Assembly (NCBI GenBank): GCA_938082375.1
Contig: CALKCJ010000030.1
Span: 1-44,116 of the forward strand
Direction of reading: 5' to 3'
DNA: 44,116 bases
Source: an uncultured Thermomicrobiaceae bacterium
GTDB lineage: Bacteria > Chloroflexota > Chloroflexia > Thermomicrobiales > Thermomicrobiaceae
In this document: positions 17,210 to 26,504 of the stretch, one piece after another
Layout of the letters: each line of letters opens with the position of its first letter
Numbering within the stretch: position 1 is the first letter of the stretch
Program-made: the position numbers and the translations under genes
The notes under the pieces: model-generated
Told to the model about the DNA's origin: nothing
Database searches by the model: none
What the model saw: only the letters and a program-made list of their open reading frames with translations

Positions 17210-18130
17210 GTGGTGCGCTACACCCTGACACGGCTGCTCCGAGCGATCGGGACGCTCTGGCTGGCGGTGACGCTCGTCTTCGTCGGGCTGCGCCTCTCCG
17301 GTGACCCTGCAGCAGCGCTGCTCGGCCCGGAAGCGAACCCCGAGGCCGTCGAAGCACTGCGCCGGGCCTGGGGATTAGATCGGCCGCTTCCTCTCCAGTA
17401 CGCGACCTATCTCTCGAACCTTGTGCATGGCGACTTTGGTCGCTCTCTCCGCGATCGACGCCCCGCCACCGAAGTGGTGCATGAGCGGTTGCCGGCCACC
17501 GCTCGGCTGGCGGCGGTTTCGCTCGCGCTGGCCGTGGCGATCGGCGTCCCGGCTGGCGTGCTGGCGGCGTTCCGCCACGGGAGGATCGCCGACCGGCTGG
17601 TGATGGCCGGTGCGCTGCTCGGCCAGGGGCTGCCGAACTTCGTGCTCGGACTGCTCCTGATCCTGCTCTTTGCCTTCTACCTGCGCTGGCTGCCCAGCGG
17701 TGGGCAGCACGGTGCCAGCAGCATGATCCTGCCAGCGCTCACCCTGAGCACCTACGGGGTCGCCAGCCTGGCCCGCTTTACTCGCTCGGCTGTGCTGGAG
17801 GTGATCCACCAGGACTACCTACGGACGGCCTACGCCAAGGGGCTGCCTACCCGCCGAGTCCTGGTCGACCACGTGGGCCGCAACGCCGCGCTAACGCTGG
17901 TGACCGTGCTGGGGCTGCAGCTCAGCGTCGCCATCGCCGGGGCGGTCGTGACCGAGACGGTCTTCGCCTGGCCGGGGATGGGACGGCTGCTAGCACAGGC
18001 GACGGAGCAGCGCGACTTCCCGGTCGTGCAATACGGCGTCTTCGTGGTCGTCCTCTCGGTGGTCGCGGTCAACTTCGTCGTGGATCTCCTCTACGGGATC
18101 ATCGACCCGCGGATCAGGTCAGGAGTATGA
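17210..18130 (+). CDS. ABC transporter permease, DppB/OppB-like
   Basis: A 306-residue permease of the dipeptide/oligopeptide/nickel type with six helices. It opens with YTLTRLLRAIGTLWLAVTLVF as expected for DppB, has FGRSLRDRRPA in the first periplasmic segment, and carries the ATPase-contact loop (DYLRTAYAKGL, about 203-213). The likely cargo is peptides or similar solutes. The start is GTG at 17210 (another GTG follows directly) with GGGAGAA 9 bases upstream. It is the first gene of an operon with a DppC-like permease and a binding protein. No ATPase gene is present in the window. Confidence 0.9.
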   Translation: MVRYTLTRLLRAIGTLWLAVTLVFVGLRLSGDPAAALLGPEANPEAVEALRRAWGLDRPLPLQYATYLSNLVHGDFGRSLRDRRPATEVVHERLPATARLAAVSLALAVAIGVPAGVLAAFRHGRIADRLVMAGALLGQGLPNFVLGLLLILLFAFYLRWLPSGGQHGASSMILPALTLSTYGVASLARFTRSAVLEVIHQDYLRTAYAKGLPTRRVLVDHVGRNAALTLVTVLGLQLSVAIAGAVVTETVFAWPGMGRLLAQATEQRDFPVVQYGVFVVVLSVVAVNFVVDLLYGIIDPRIRSGV

Positions 18131-18141
18131 GGGGAGGACGG

Positions 18142-19056
18142 ATGGTCCAGTCGCTGGCGCGCCAGCAGACGCACACCGGACGCTCTGAGGCGACAGGCAC
18201 GGTACGGCGACCCCAGGTCGCAGCCCGGCGTGCGGTGCCTGGATTCCTGCTCGTCGTCTGGGTTTTCCTGGCCGCGGTGGTCATGTCCAGCCTGGCGCAA
18301 CCCTGGCTCGGTCTGCCTGACCCGACGGCGCAGCGCTTGACGGCTCGACTCCAGCCGCCGATCGGCTTCGGCGGGACGTGGGCCCATCCGCTGGGCACTG
18401 ATCACCTGGGCCGTGATCTGCTCAGCCGCCTCCTCGCTGGAGCGCGCGTCTCCCTGGGGCTTGCAAGCCTGGGCGTCTGCATCAGTCTCGCTGTGGGCAC
18501 GACACTCGGCCTGCTGGCTGGCTTTCGCCGGGGTGTACTCGACCAGGCGGTCATGTTCGCGGTCGATGTCCAGTTGTCCGTTCCCTTCCTGGTAATGGCG
18601 CTGGCAGCACTGACGCTCTTCGGCACCGGCTTGCCAGTACTGATCGCGCTGCTCGGGCTCAGCGGCTGGGAGCAGTATGCGCGCCTGGCCAGAGCGCTTA
18701 GCCTGCGCGCGAGCCAGGAGCTCTACGTGGTGGCGGCGCGTAGCCTGGGGGCTTCAGCCGCCCGCGTCCTCAGGCGGCATGTTCTGCCTAACGTCCTGGC
18801 GCCGCTGCTTGTGCTGGCGACGCTCCAGTTCACCAGCCTGCTGCTGCTCGAGTCGTCGCTCAGCTTTCTAGGGCTCGGTGTCCAGCCGCCGACTCCGAGC
18901 TGGGGCAACATGCTCGGTGACGCCCGCAATTATCTGCAGCTTGCCTGGTGGGCGGCCGTCTCCCCGGGCCTGGCCCTGCTCCTGGTGACGCTGGCGGTTA
19001 ACACGACCGGTGACTGGCTGCGTGACGTGACGGATCCAGCACTGCGGAGACGGTAG
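18142..19056 (+). CDS. ABC transporter permease, DppC/OppC-like
   Basis: The partner permease, 304 residues. It has the conserved HPLGTDHLGRDLLSRLLAGAR after the first helix and the ATPase-contact loop ELYVVAARSLGASAARVLRRH, with LSFLGLGVQPPTPSWGNML near the end, all diagnostic of DppC. An ATG at 18127 overlaps the stop of the previous gene (ATGA), but its purine-rich stretch is too close. The ATG at 18142 has GGAGG 4 bases upstream and is preferred. Cargo is presumably the same as for the neighbouring binding protein. Confidence 0.9.
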   Translation: MVQSLARQQTHTGRSEATGTVRRPQVAARRAVPGFLLVVWVFLAAVVMSSLAQPWLGLPDPTAQRLTARLQPPIGFGGTWAHPLGTDHLGRDLLSRLLAGARVSLGLASLGVCISLAVGTTLGLLAGFRRGVLDQAVMFAVDVQLSVPFLVMALAALTLFGTGLPVLIALLGLSGWEQYARLARALSLRASQELYVVAARSLGASAARVLRRHVLPNVLAPLLVLATLQFTSLLLLESSLSFLGLGVQPPTPSWGNMLGDARNYLQLAWWAAVSPGLALLLVTLAVNTTGDWLRDVTDPALRRR

Positions 19057-19104
19057 GGTGGGAGAACGATGATCGTCGAGAAGAGAGGGCGAAAGGAGCG
19101 AGCG

Positions 19105-20805
19105 ATGAACGGTTTGACCCGTCGGCGCTTGCTCGGCCTGCTGGCGGTCGGTGCCGGTAGCGTCGCGCTGTCGCCAGCGCTGGCGGCCTGCCAGGCGACG
19201 CAGCCGGGCCAGCCGGCCTCACCAGAGGCTACCGGCGCGAGCAGTTCGAGCGCCTCCCCAGTACCTGCCGCCGGACGCACCCCGAGCGCGCCCGGCACGT
19301 CTCAGGTGGCGCCCAGCGCCACGCCAGCGACCGAGCGCGAGCGGCCTGACCTGGTCGTCGGTGTCCAGGGCCTGCCGGCGGTGCTCGACCCTCACCAGGC
19401 TCTGTCGAACGTGGGCACGCGCGTGACCTACTCGATGTTCGACTACCTGATCAAGCGGAATTTTCTCTCCGGCCCGACCCCTGGCACGGGCTTCGAGCTC
19501 ATCCCGCAGGTGGCACAGGAGTGGAAACGCCTTGACGACCTGACCATCGAGTTCAGGTTGCGCGAGGACGTCCGCTTCCACAACAGCGACCGCCTGACGG
19601 CTGAGGACGTCGTGTTCACGTTTGAGCGTCTCTTCAAAGACACGCCGGACGCGCTGCGAGAGGCGAAGTCGTACTTCAGCACGGTGAGCGGCGTCGAGGC
19701 GGTGGACGAGTATACCGTCCGCTTCACGACAGCCTATCCAGATCCGGTCTTCGAGAAGCGTGTTTCCTCCTGGGGCGGTTGGCTGCTCCCCAAGCGCGCC
19801 TACGAGGAGGTCGGGTTCGATGCGTTTGCCCTCCGCCCGGTCGGAACCGGTCCCTACCGGCTGGTGGAATTCCAGCCCGATGACCACCTCACGCTGGAGG
19901 CGTTCGACGAGTACTTTGGCGGGCGTCCGACGGCACGGCGAGTCATCTTCCGCGTCATCCCGGAAATCCAGGCGCGGGTCACGGCGCTGGCGAACGGCGA
20001 GGTCGACATCATCACCAATGTGCCGCCCGACCAAGTGCCAGTGCTCAAGCAGCTCCCCGGCGTGGAGGTGCGCAGCGTCCCGCTGGCTAACTGCCACGTC
20101 CTCCGTTACAACTGCAACCGGCCGGAGCTGCGCGACAAGCGTATCCGCCAGGCGCTCAATCTAGCCATCGACCGCAAGCTGCTCGTCGAGACGCTGTGGG
20201 GCGGCCAGGCCCTGCTGACCCGCAGCCACCAGTTCGAGGACTACGGACCGCTCTACAATTCGAACCGGCCCTACACGCCGTACGATCCAGAGCGCGCCCG
20301 GGCGCTGCTGGCAGAGGCTGGCTACGCCGGCCAGACTATCCGCTACAACGTCAAGCCTGGCTACTACACGCTCGGCGTCGAGGCTGCCCAGGCCATCGCC
20401 GAGATGTGGAAGGCGGTTGGGATCAACGCCGAGGTGCAGCTCATCGACTGGGCGGACCTGCCGAAGGAGGAGCGAATGGTCGGCTCGTGGTCGAACTCCA
20501 ACTACCTGGCCGACCCCGAGGGTGCCTTCTGGAACCGCTGGGGGAAGGAACAGGCGACCCAGCGCGACTGGTGGACCCCGGAGAATCCGCGCTTCAACGA
20601 ACTGGGTGACCAGCAGCGGCGGACGCTCGACCAGGAGTTCCGCTACCGGGCCTTTCAGGAGATGCTTGATATCTGGGAAGACGAGGCACCCGGCACCGTC
20701 CTCTACATCCCGATCGAGCACTACGGAGTCCGCCAGGGAGTCGACTGGACGCCGTACTCCTTCTACTACATGGATCTGCGGCCGGATAACCTGCGGTTCT
20801 CCTAG
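19105..20805 (+). CDS. ABC transporter substrate-binding lipoprotein, family 5 (peptide-type)
   Basis: A 566-residue extracellular solute-binding protein of SBP family 5. The N-terminus TRRRLLGLLAVGAGSVALS is a twin-arginine-like signal followed by the lipobox ALAAC with C29 as the lipidation site, then a long Ser/Pro/Ala-rich linker. Family features follow: LVVGVQGLPAVLDPHQALSN, EFRLREDVRFHNSDRLTAEDV and VGTGPYRLVEF. I prefer the ATG at 19105 (AAAGGAG 6 bases upstream, signal at the very start), although the ATG at 19069 also has a plausible site. Peptides are the commonest cargo of this family. It is the third gene of the operon. Confidence 0.9.
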   Translation: MNGLTRRRLLGLLAVGAGSVALSPALAACQATQPGQPASPEATGASSSSASPVPAAGRTPSAPGTSQVAPSATPATERERPDLVVGVQGLPAVLDPHQALSNVGTRVTYSMFDYLIKRNFLSGPTPGTGFELIPQVAQEWKRLDDLTIEFRLREDVRFHNSDRLTAEDVVFTFERLFKDTPDALREAKSYFSTVSGVEAVDEYTVRFTTAYPDPVFEKRVSSWGGWLLPKRAYEEVGFDAFALRPVGTGPYRLVEFQPDDHLTLEAFDEYFGGRPTARRVIFRVIPEIQARVTALANGEVDIITNVPPDQVPVLKQLPGVEVRSVPLANCHVLRYNCNRPELRDKRIRQALNLAIDRKLLVETLWGGQALLTRSHQFEDYGPLYNSNRPYTPYDPERARALLAEAGYAGQTIRYNVKPGYYTLGVEAAQAIAEMWKAVGINAEVQLIDWADLPKEERMVGSWSNSNYLADPEGAFWNRWGKEQATQRDWWTPENPRFNELGDQQRRTLDQEFRYRAFQEMLDIWEDEAPGTVLYIPIEHYGVRQGVDWTPYSFYYMDLRPDNLRFS

Positions 20806-20838
20806 CGCGGCGGAAAAATCGGACGAAGGGGGTTCGCC

Positions 20839-22308
20839 GTGCCAGCGGTTACGCGTGTCCTGATCGTGACGCTCGACGGCCTGCGCCCCGACCTCATCAC
20901 TCCAGAGCGCATGCCCCATCTTGCATCGCTTGCCTCGGCCGGCGCGCTGCTGACCGATTACCACGCTGCCTACCCGGTGCACACGCGCGTGCAGGTCTCG
21001 ACCCTGGCCACCGGTACCTATCCCGGGCTGCACGGTTTGACCGCCAACGTCATGGTCATCCCTGGGGTCGAGGATGGGGTCGTGGACACCGGCGACTACC
21101 GCCACCTGGAAGCGCTTGACCTCGCTACCGGAGGATGTGCTCTCCTCCGCCCGACCCTGGGCGAGCTGCTGGCCCGAGAAGGCCGCCGCTTGGCCGTGGC
21201 TGGCAGTGGCTCGTCTGGCTCGACGTTCCTCTGGACACGCCGGCACCCATACCGGGTAGTGAATCCGCGCACCGCCTTCGGTCGCCCTGACCTCTACGCC
21301 CTGCGTGCCAAGCTGGGCGACCCGCCGGAGCCGATCGCTCCGGCCTTCGAGCTGGTCTCCTACGCCCTACGCGCCGCGACCGAGTTGTTTCTCGATGACC
21401 CGGAAGTCGCCGTGACTGTGCTCTGGCTGCACGAGCCGGACGCTTCTCTCCACCGGTACGGCCTCGGCGCGCCGGAGGTAAGTGAGGTGCTCCGCTGGCT
21501 CGATGAGCTGCTGGCCAGGTTGCTCGAGCTGCTCGAACGGCGGCGATTGCTCGACGAGGGCGTCGTCGTCTTCCTCTCCGACCACGGCCATTCCACGCCT
21601 CAGAGCGGGCGCTCGCTGGCTGAATCGCTGGCAGAGGCACCGCCAGCGGTGCAGCGGGCCGCAGCGCCGCTCCGACCGAGCAGCGATTTCCTCTACCTCC
21701 GCCCGGAGGCCTCGCGCCCATGCCCGCGAGATCTGCACCCGCTGGTAGAATGGTTGCGGCGCCAGCCCTGGGCTGGCGCCGTCTTCGCTCGGCCCGAAGA
21801 TGCCTCCGAACTCCCCGGCACCTTGCCGCTTGATGCGCTTTGGGGAGACCGGATCGCGGAGGATGCGGAGTCGCGCCTCCCCCTGCTGGCGGTCAACCCG
21901 CGTTGGAGCGACGAGCCGAACGCCTACGGTGTCCCTGGCACCGTCGCGGCGCTCACCGAGCAGGTCGCGCTTCGCTCAACCCACGGCGCTGCCTCGCCGT
22001 ATGACCTCCACGCGTTTGCCCTCTTTCTCGGCACAGGCATCCAGGCTGGCGCCGTCAGCGCTCTCCCGGCCGGCGCGGTTGACCTGGTGCCGACCGTGCT
22101 GGCGCTGCTCGGTCTGCCGGTGCCCGAGCACGTCCAGGGGCGCGTGTTGCACGAGGTGCTGGAGGAGGTGCCCGGCGAGCTACCCCAGCACCACCGGGAA
22201 CGAGTGACGCCACCAGCTCCGGCGAGCGAGGGCAACCCCGTACTGGTTCGGGAGCGGGTCGGCTCCACGACGTACGTCCACCTCGTCGAGTCAGCTCCTG
22301 GTGACTGA
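20839..22308 (+). CDS. alkaline phosphatase superfamily hydrolase (phosphodiesterase/nucleotide pyrophosphatase type)
   Basis: A 489-residue enzyme with the two-metal alkaline phosphatase fold: D13 (VTLDGLRPD), a nucleophile Thr at 49 (YPVHTRVQVST), HEPDASLHRYG and the metal motif SDHGHS (about 257-262). This fits the type I phosphodiesterase/nucleotide pyrophosphatase branch, which hydrolyses phosphate mono- or diesters. No signal peptide is seen, so it is probably cytoplasmic. The start is GTG at 20839 with AAGGGGG 6 bases upstream. It follows the binding-protein gene by 33 bases and is probably in the same operon, hinting that the transporter cargo may carry a phosphate ester. Confidence 0.83.
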   Translation: MPAVTRVLIVTLDGLRPDLITPERMPHLASLASAGALLTDYHAAYPVHTRVQVSTLATGTYPGLHGLTANVMVIPGVEDGVVDTGDYRHLEALDLATGGCALLRPTLGELLAREGRRLAVAGSGSSGSTFLWTRRHPYRVVNPRTAFGRPDLYALRAKLGDPPEPIAPAFELVSYALRAATELFLDDPEVAVTVLWLHEPDASLHRYGLGAPEVSEVLRWLDELLARLLELLERRRLLDEGVVVFLSDHGHSTPQSGRSLAESLAEAPPAVQRAAAPLRPSSDFLYLRPEASRPCPRDLHPLVEWLRRQPWAGAVFARPEDASELPGTLPLDALWGDRIAEDAESRLPLLAVNPRWSDEPNAYGVPGTVAALTEQVALRSTHGAASPYDLHAFALFLGTGIQAGAVSALPAGAVDLVPTVLALLGLPVPEHVQGRVLHEVLEEVPGELPQHHRERVTPPAPASEGNPVLVRERVGSTTYVHLVESAPGD

Positions 22309-22340
22309 GCGGGCGGTCGTGGACTCCGGCGAGATCTCCG

Positions 22341-23099
22341 TCAGGCCAGTGGTACCCCACGCGTGCCCAGGGCTGCTCTCAAGCGCGTGGCGTCCTCGAT
22401 CGCGTGTGCCCAGGCATCGTTATTGAAGTAGACGTAGCCCTCGCGTCCACTTGCTGCCAGCTGCTCCAGCCGTCCGGCCAGCGCGGCGATCTCCTCATCG
22501 GTCAGGCCGATCCCGAATGCGCCGTGGTGCACCCGCACATAGCCGAACGACCCGGTGAACGGCAGCTCCTCTGGCGTCGGGCAGCGGCCGCCCAGTGCTA
22601 CAACCACCGCTCCGCCGGACGCGGCGACGAGGTCCAGCACCGCCGGCTCGAACCAGCTCGGGTGGCGGAACTCGATGGCGAACCGGGGTCGCTCGGGCAA
22701 CAGGCTAAGGAAGTCGCGCAGCCGCTCGAGATCGCGTGCGAAGCCCGGCGGGAGCTGGAAGAGCACCAGCTCCAGCGCCGGGCCCAGTCCACCGGCCGCC
22801 TCGAGCAGTCGCTCCAGCTCCTCACCTGCATCAGCCAGCTGCCGGGCGTGGGTGATCAGGCGGCTGGCCTTGACCGCGAAACGGAAGCCGGGCCGCGCCG
22901 CAGCCACCTGCGCCCAGCGGGCAAACTGCTGGCGCGAGGGCAGACGGTAGAAGCTCGCGTTGATCTCCACCGTCGGGAAGTGTCGGACGTAGTAGGCGAA
23001 CCACTCGAGCGGCGGCAGCTCGGGCGGGTAGAACCGTCCCAGCCAGTGCCGGTACGACCAGCCCGAGGTGCCGACCCACAGCATGGCTGCCCGTTCCAC
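22341..23099 (-). CDS. DUF72 (YecE-like) family protein
   Basis: A 252-residue TIM-barrel protein of the DUF72 family. The N-terminal WVGTSGWSYRHWLGRFYP, TVEINASFYRLPS, FRFAVKASRLITH and the late VYFNNDAWAHAIEDA are the hallmark blocks of the family. The biochemical function is not established. The start is GTG at 23099 or the in-frame ATG at 23084; neither has a strong binding site. It is convergent with the phosphodiesterase gene and probably follows the M20 peptidase gene (47 bases between). Confidence 0.85.
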   Translation of the reverse strand: MERAAMLWVGTSGWSYRHWLGRFYPPELPPLEWFAYYVRHFPTVEINASFYRLPSRQQFARWAQVAAARPGFRFAVKASRLITHARQLADAGEELERLLEAAGGLGPALELVLFQLPPGFARDLERLRDFLSLLPERPRFAIEFRHPSWFEPAVLDLVAASGGAVVVALGGRCPTPEELPFTGSFGYVRVHHGAFGIGLTDEEIAALAGRLEQLAASGREGYVYFNNDAWAHAIEDATRLRAALGTRGVPLA

Positions 23100-23145
23100 C
23101 GCTTCCGCGCCTCACCAGCCGGCGTTCGGCTGCGAGGGGCGGTGC

Positions 23146-24435
23146 TCAGCCGCGCTCTGCTACCGGTTGTAGCACGTCGAGCAGGATGAGCGCCAGCACC
23201 TTGGTTCCCGTGACCAGCTCCTCCACCGTGATGTACTCGTCCGACTGGTGCGAGGTGCCGTTCGACGCCGGCCCGTACAGGATGCTGTTGGTGATCCCGG
23301 CCCCGTGCACCACGAAGCGCTGATCGTGGCTGCCGGCGGAGATCATGACCCGCGGGGTCATGCCCATCTCCCGGATCGCCCGCGCCGCGGTCTGCACGAG
23401 CGGCTCCCGCTCGCCGACTAGCGTCGGCGGTGTGGCGTACCGCTCCTCGTAGCTCCAGCGCAGTCGCGGCTCCTCGACGCGCAGGGCCTCCAGCAGCTCG
23501 AACAGCTCCTGTCGGGCCTGATCGAGCGTCTCCGGCGGAACCAACCGGCGGTTGAAGGTGACGGTGCAGCGGTCGGGGATCACGTTGGTGGCCACTCCGC
23601 CCTCGATGGTGTCGAAGGAGAGCGTCGCCGTTTCAGTGCCAGGCGTCGCGAGCAGCAGCTCGGTGCGGCGCTGGCGGAGCCGCGGCTTCAGCTCCGACTC
23701 AGCCCGGCAGAGGAAGCGCGCGGCCAGCTCCACCGCGTTCACGCCCAGGTGCGGAGCGCTGCCGTGCGCCTGTTTCCCATACAGGGTGAACGCTCCCCAG
23801 AGCGCGCCCTTGTGCCCGACCCCGATGCCGTCCAGCCCGAACGGCTCGGTGATGATCACGCCGTCGGTATGCTCGCAGCTGATCACGCCCTGCTCCACCA
23901 GGAAGCCGGTGCCGGCGTTCCGGTTGCCCACCGTCTCCTCGTCGGGCACGAAACTGTGCGTCACCTCACCGGCCCACTCGATCCCGGCCCGGCGTAGCGC
24001 CTCGACCGCGTAAACCTGGGCGACCAGCCCGCTCTTCATATCGCAGGCGCCGCGGCCGTAGACGCGCCCAGCGACGAGCTCGCCACCGAAGGGGTCGCGT
24101 GTCCAGTCGTGGCCGGCCGGAACGACGTCGTAGTGGCCGTTCAGGTGCAGGCGAAAGCCTGGCCCGGTTGGGCCCGAGAGCCGGGCCAACAGGCTCGGCC
24201 GGGGCAGCCCTTCGCCGAGCGGGGCCAGTACCGGCAGCAGCTCGTCCGGCACCCGCACCACCTCGGTGGCGTAGCCCAGCCGGTCGAGCAGCCCCTTCGC
24301 CAGAGCCACGAACTCCTCGTAGGCTTCGCCCGGCGGGTTCACCGTCGGAACCCGGATGAATGCCTGCAAGGTCTCGACCATCTCACCGGCTAGCACGTCC
24401 ACCGCCGCGCAGACCGCTCGCTGGCGCTCGTCCAT
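23146..24435 (-). CDS. M20 family metallopeptidase (ArgE/DapE-like)
   Basis: A 429-residue zinc aminoacylase/peptidase. The metal and catalytic pattern is complete: LNGHYDVVP (His and catalytic Asp), GRGACDMKSG (bridging Asp), FVPDEETVGN (catalytic Glu and ligand Glu), a Glu in IITEPFG and a final His in GTSHQSDEYI. A dimerisation domain sits in the middle (about 190-310). The class removes acyl groups from amino acids or splits small peptides; the closest named relatives are acetylornithine deacetylase and succinyl-diaminopimelate desuccinylase, but the substrate cannot be assigned. GGGGAGGTG lies 4 bases before the ATG. Confidence 0.9.
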   Translation of the reverse strand: MDERQRAVCAAVDVLAGEMVETLQAFIRVPTVNPPGEAYEEFVALAKGLLDRLGYATEVVRVPDELLPVLAPLGEGLPRPSLLARLSGPTGPGFRLHLNGHYDVVPAGHDWTRDPFGGELVAGRVYGRGACDMKSGLVAQVYAVEALRRAGIEWAGEVTHSFVPDEETVGNRNAGTGFLVEQGVISCEHTDGVIITEPFGLDGIGVGHKGALWGAFTLYGKQAHGSAPHLGVNAVELAARFLCRAESELKPRLRQRRTELLLATPGTETATLSFDTIEGGVATNVIPDRCTVTFNRRLVPPETLDQARQELFELLEALRVEEPRLRWSYEERYATPPTLVGEREPLVQTAARAIREMGMTPRVMISAGSHDQRFVVHGAGITNSILYGPASNGTSHQSDEYITVEELVTGTKVLALILLDVLQPVAERG

Positions 24436-24466
24436 CGGTCACCTCCCCTTCCTTCCCATCGCGCGA

Positions 24467-26368
24467 CTACTCGGCCCAGGGCATGCGCACTGTGACGACC
24501 ACCGGCCGGTGATCCGACGACCAGCGGTCGAGGACGCGTGCCTCCAGCACGGTGATCTCTGGCGAGACCAACACGTAGTCGATGCGCCGCCCGTCGTCCG
24601 AGGTCGTCGCCTCCGGGCCCAGGCCGAGAGCGGCATCGACCAGTCCTGCGTCCAGCAGCCGGGCGATCACCGCATCCCCCGGCTCGGCGTTGAGGTCGCC
24701 GGCGATCACGACCGGGGTGCGGCCCGCCCAGAAGGCCAGGAGTTCCTCGACCTGTGCTAACCGGACAGCTCCGGCTCCCCGCGGGTCGTCCAGGTGCGTG
24801 CCGATGACCCACAGCGAGCTGCCGTCGGTCTCAATCCGCACCGCGAGCGCCGAGCGTCGCAGGTTCTGCGTCTGCGAGAAGCGCCAGAGCTCCTGAGCGG
24901 AAACCGGCGCCCGGGTGAGGATCGCGTTGCCCCAGAGCCCGTCGGCAGAGGCTGGCCCCCAGGCGGCCTGCATCCCCAGCCGGCGGCTCAGCCAGAGCAG
25001 GTTGTCGGCCCCGTTGGTCACCAGCCAGCCGCGGCTCACTTCCTGGAGTACGACGATATCGGGCTGGGCCGCCTCGATAGTGCGGGCGGTCTCCTCCAGG
25101 CTCCAGCGGTTGTCGAGGGCGAAGCCGGACTGGATGTTGTAGGTCATCACCGTCACTTGGCCGGACAGCGGGGCTGCGGACAGCGCCGCTGGCGCGCGGA
25201 GTCCCTGCCAGCCGGCGGCGAGCGCGACCAGCACTCCGGCGGCCAACGCAGTCGAGTAGACCGGGACGCGGTCGGTTCCTGGCTTTCGGCTCGGCCACCA
25301 CACTGTCGCCCCCAAGGTCGTGAGGAGCCAGGCCGCGCCGAGATAGAGCCCGCTGCCGGTGGCGGTGTAGTAGCGAAACAGCAGGCCGACCAGGAGCACC
25401 ATCCCCAGCGTGAACCCCAGCGCGACTCGCTCGATGCTTCCCTTATGCCGCCCCTCGCTGCCGCCGAGGAGCACGCCAGCGAGCAGCGCGGCGATACCCG
25501 TGCAAGCGAGCAGCAGCCCGGCGACTGCCCCGCTCGACCCGTGCCAGGCGAGCCAGAGCCCCAGCCCGCTGGCCGCCGTTCCGGGCAGCCAGCCGGCCCA
25601 GTGGCTGGCGAGAAGCCGGCCGAGTGCCATGCCGCCCGCGAGGCCCAACCCGAGGGTGAGCGCGGCCTCCGGCAGTCGCAGTCCTGCCTGCACTTGGGCC
25701 AGCCCGAGGTTTCCTAGCACGAGGTGGAACAAAGCCAGGAACGGCCCGATCAGGAGCGCCCGGGTACCTGGGAGCGCGACGGTCTCGTCTTCCTCCCACT
25801 GTGCCGCCAGCAGCGACAGCGCACCCGCGCCGATCAGGAGAGCCGTCGCGATGTGAGCCGCTGGCCCCGGCGTCCACGGCAGGTCGACTGTCAGCCAGGC
25901 CGTCCGGAGCGCCAGGTCGAGCACGCAGCCGGCGAGCAGCCCAGCCCCGGCCGAGCGTCGCTCCAGGCTCAGCAACCCGACCAGCAGCCAGCCCCAGCCG
26001 GCGAGGCCGATCGCGCCGAGGAGCACGCGCAGCGGCGGGTCATCGGTCACCTGTAAGGCCAGGCGACTCAGCCAAAGCGCTCCGGCGCTCGTGAGTAACA
26101 GGCCCCGGCGGCCGAGCGCCAGGGTTAACGGCCCCGCCAGCAGAGGTGTGGAGAAGGCACCGAGGTTGTAGAGCGCGAGCGCCGTTCGCCGGCTCTGGTC
26201 GACCACGAACAGCAGGTCGGCGACGAACACCCTCGTCGCTTGCAGCCCCAGCGCCATCGCGGTGGCGGCGAGCACCACGACCCACCATGCCTCCGCGCTC
26301 TCCATCGCGAGGCTGAGCCATCCGGCTCGACCAGCTTCGCGGCCCGCCGGCCTCAATGGGCTCGTCAC
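24467..26368 (-). CDS. multi-TM membrane protein fused to an endonuclease/exonuclease/phosphatase domain
   Basis: A 633-residue fusion. Residues about 22-385 form ten or more membrane helices; the first part (RVFVADLLFVVDQSRRTAL) has a faint transporter-like look. Residues about 400-633 are an EEP-fold hydrolase with all key motifs: TYNIQSG, VLQEVSRGW, GDLNAEPGD (about 553) and a final SDHRPV (about 618). EEP enzymes cut phosphodiesters in nucleic acids, lipids or sugar phosphates. Multi-TM plus EEP is the layout of eukaryotic CWH43/PGAP2IP, which remodel GPI lipids; homology of the membrane half is not shown. The start is GTG at 26368 with GGAGG 8 bases upstream; the next ATG (26305) lacks one. 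A longer open frame upstream overlaps the beta-lactamase-like gene and is not coding. Confidence 0.8.
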   Translation of the reverse strand: MTSPLRPAGREAGRAGWLSLAMESAEAWWVVVLAATAMALGLQATRVFVADLLFVVDQSRRTALALYNLGAFSTPLLAGPLTLALGRRGLLLTSAGALWLSRLALQVTDDPPLRVLLGAIGLAGWGWLLVGLLSLERRSAGAGLLAGCVLDLALRTAWLTVDLPWTPGPAAHIATALLIGAGALSLLAAQWEEDETVALPGTRALLIGPFLALFHLVLGNLGLAQVQAGLRLPEAALTLGLGLAGGMALGRLLASHWAGWLPGTAASGLGLWLAWHGSSGAVAGLLLACTGIAALLAGVLLGGSEGRHKGSIERVALGFTLGMVLLVGLLFRYYTATGSGLYLGAAWLLTTLGATVWWPSRKPGTDRVPVYSTALAAGVLVALAAGWQGLRAPAALSAAPLSGQVTVMTYNIQSGFALDNRWSLEETARTIEAAQPDIVVLQEVSRGWLVTNGADNLLWLSRRLGMQAAWGPASADGLWGNAILTRAPVSAQELWRFSQTQNLRRSALAVRIETDGSSLWVIGTHLDDPRGAGAVRLAQVEELLAFWAGRTPVVIAGDLNAEPGDAVIARLLDAGLVDAALGLGPEATTSDDGRRIDYVLVSPEITVLEARVLDRWSSDHRPVVVTVRMPWAE

Positions 26369-26504
26369 CGTTTCGGCCTCCGTTCGACCGAACCGTGATG
26401 CGGTACTCCATCCGCAGTAGGTGACTCCGGGGAAGAGTACGGCAGCGCCGAGCATCTCGACAATCCCTGGCCGGGTACAGGCTCCGGCCACCGCGCGCCG
26501 AGAG

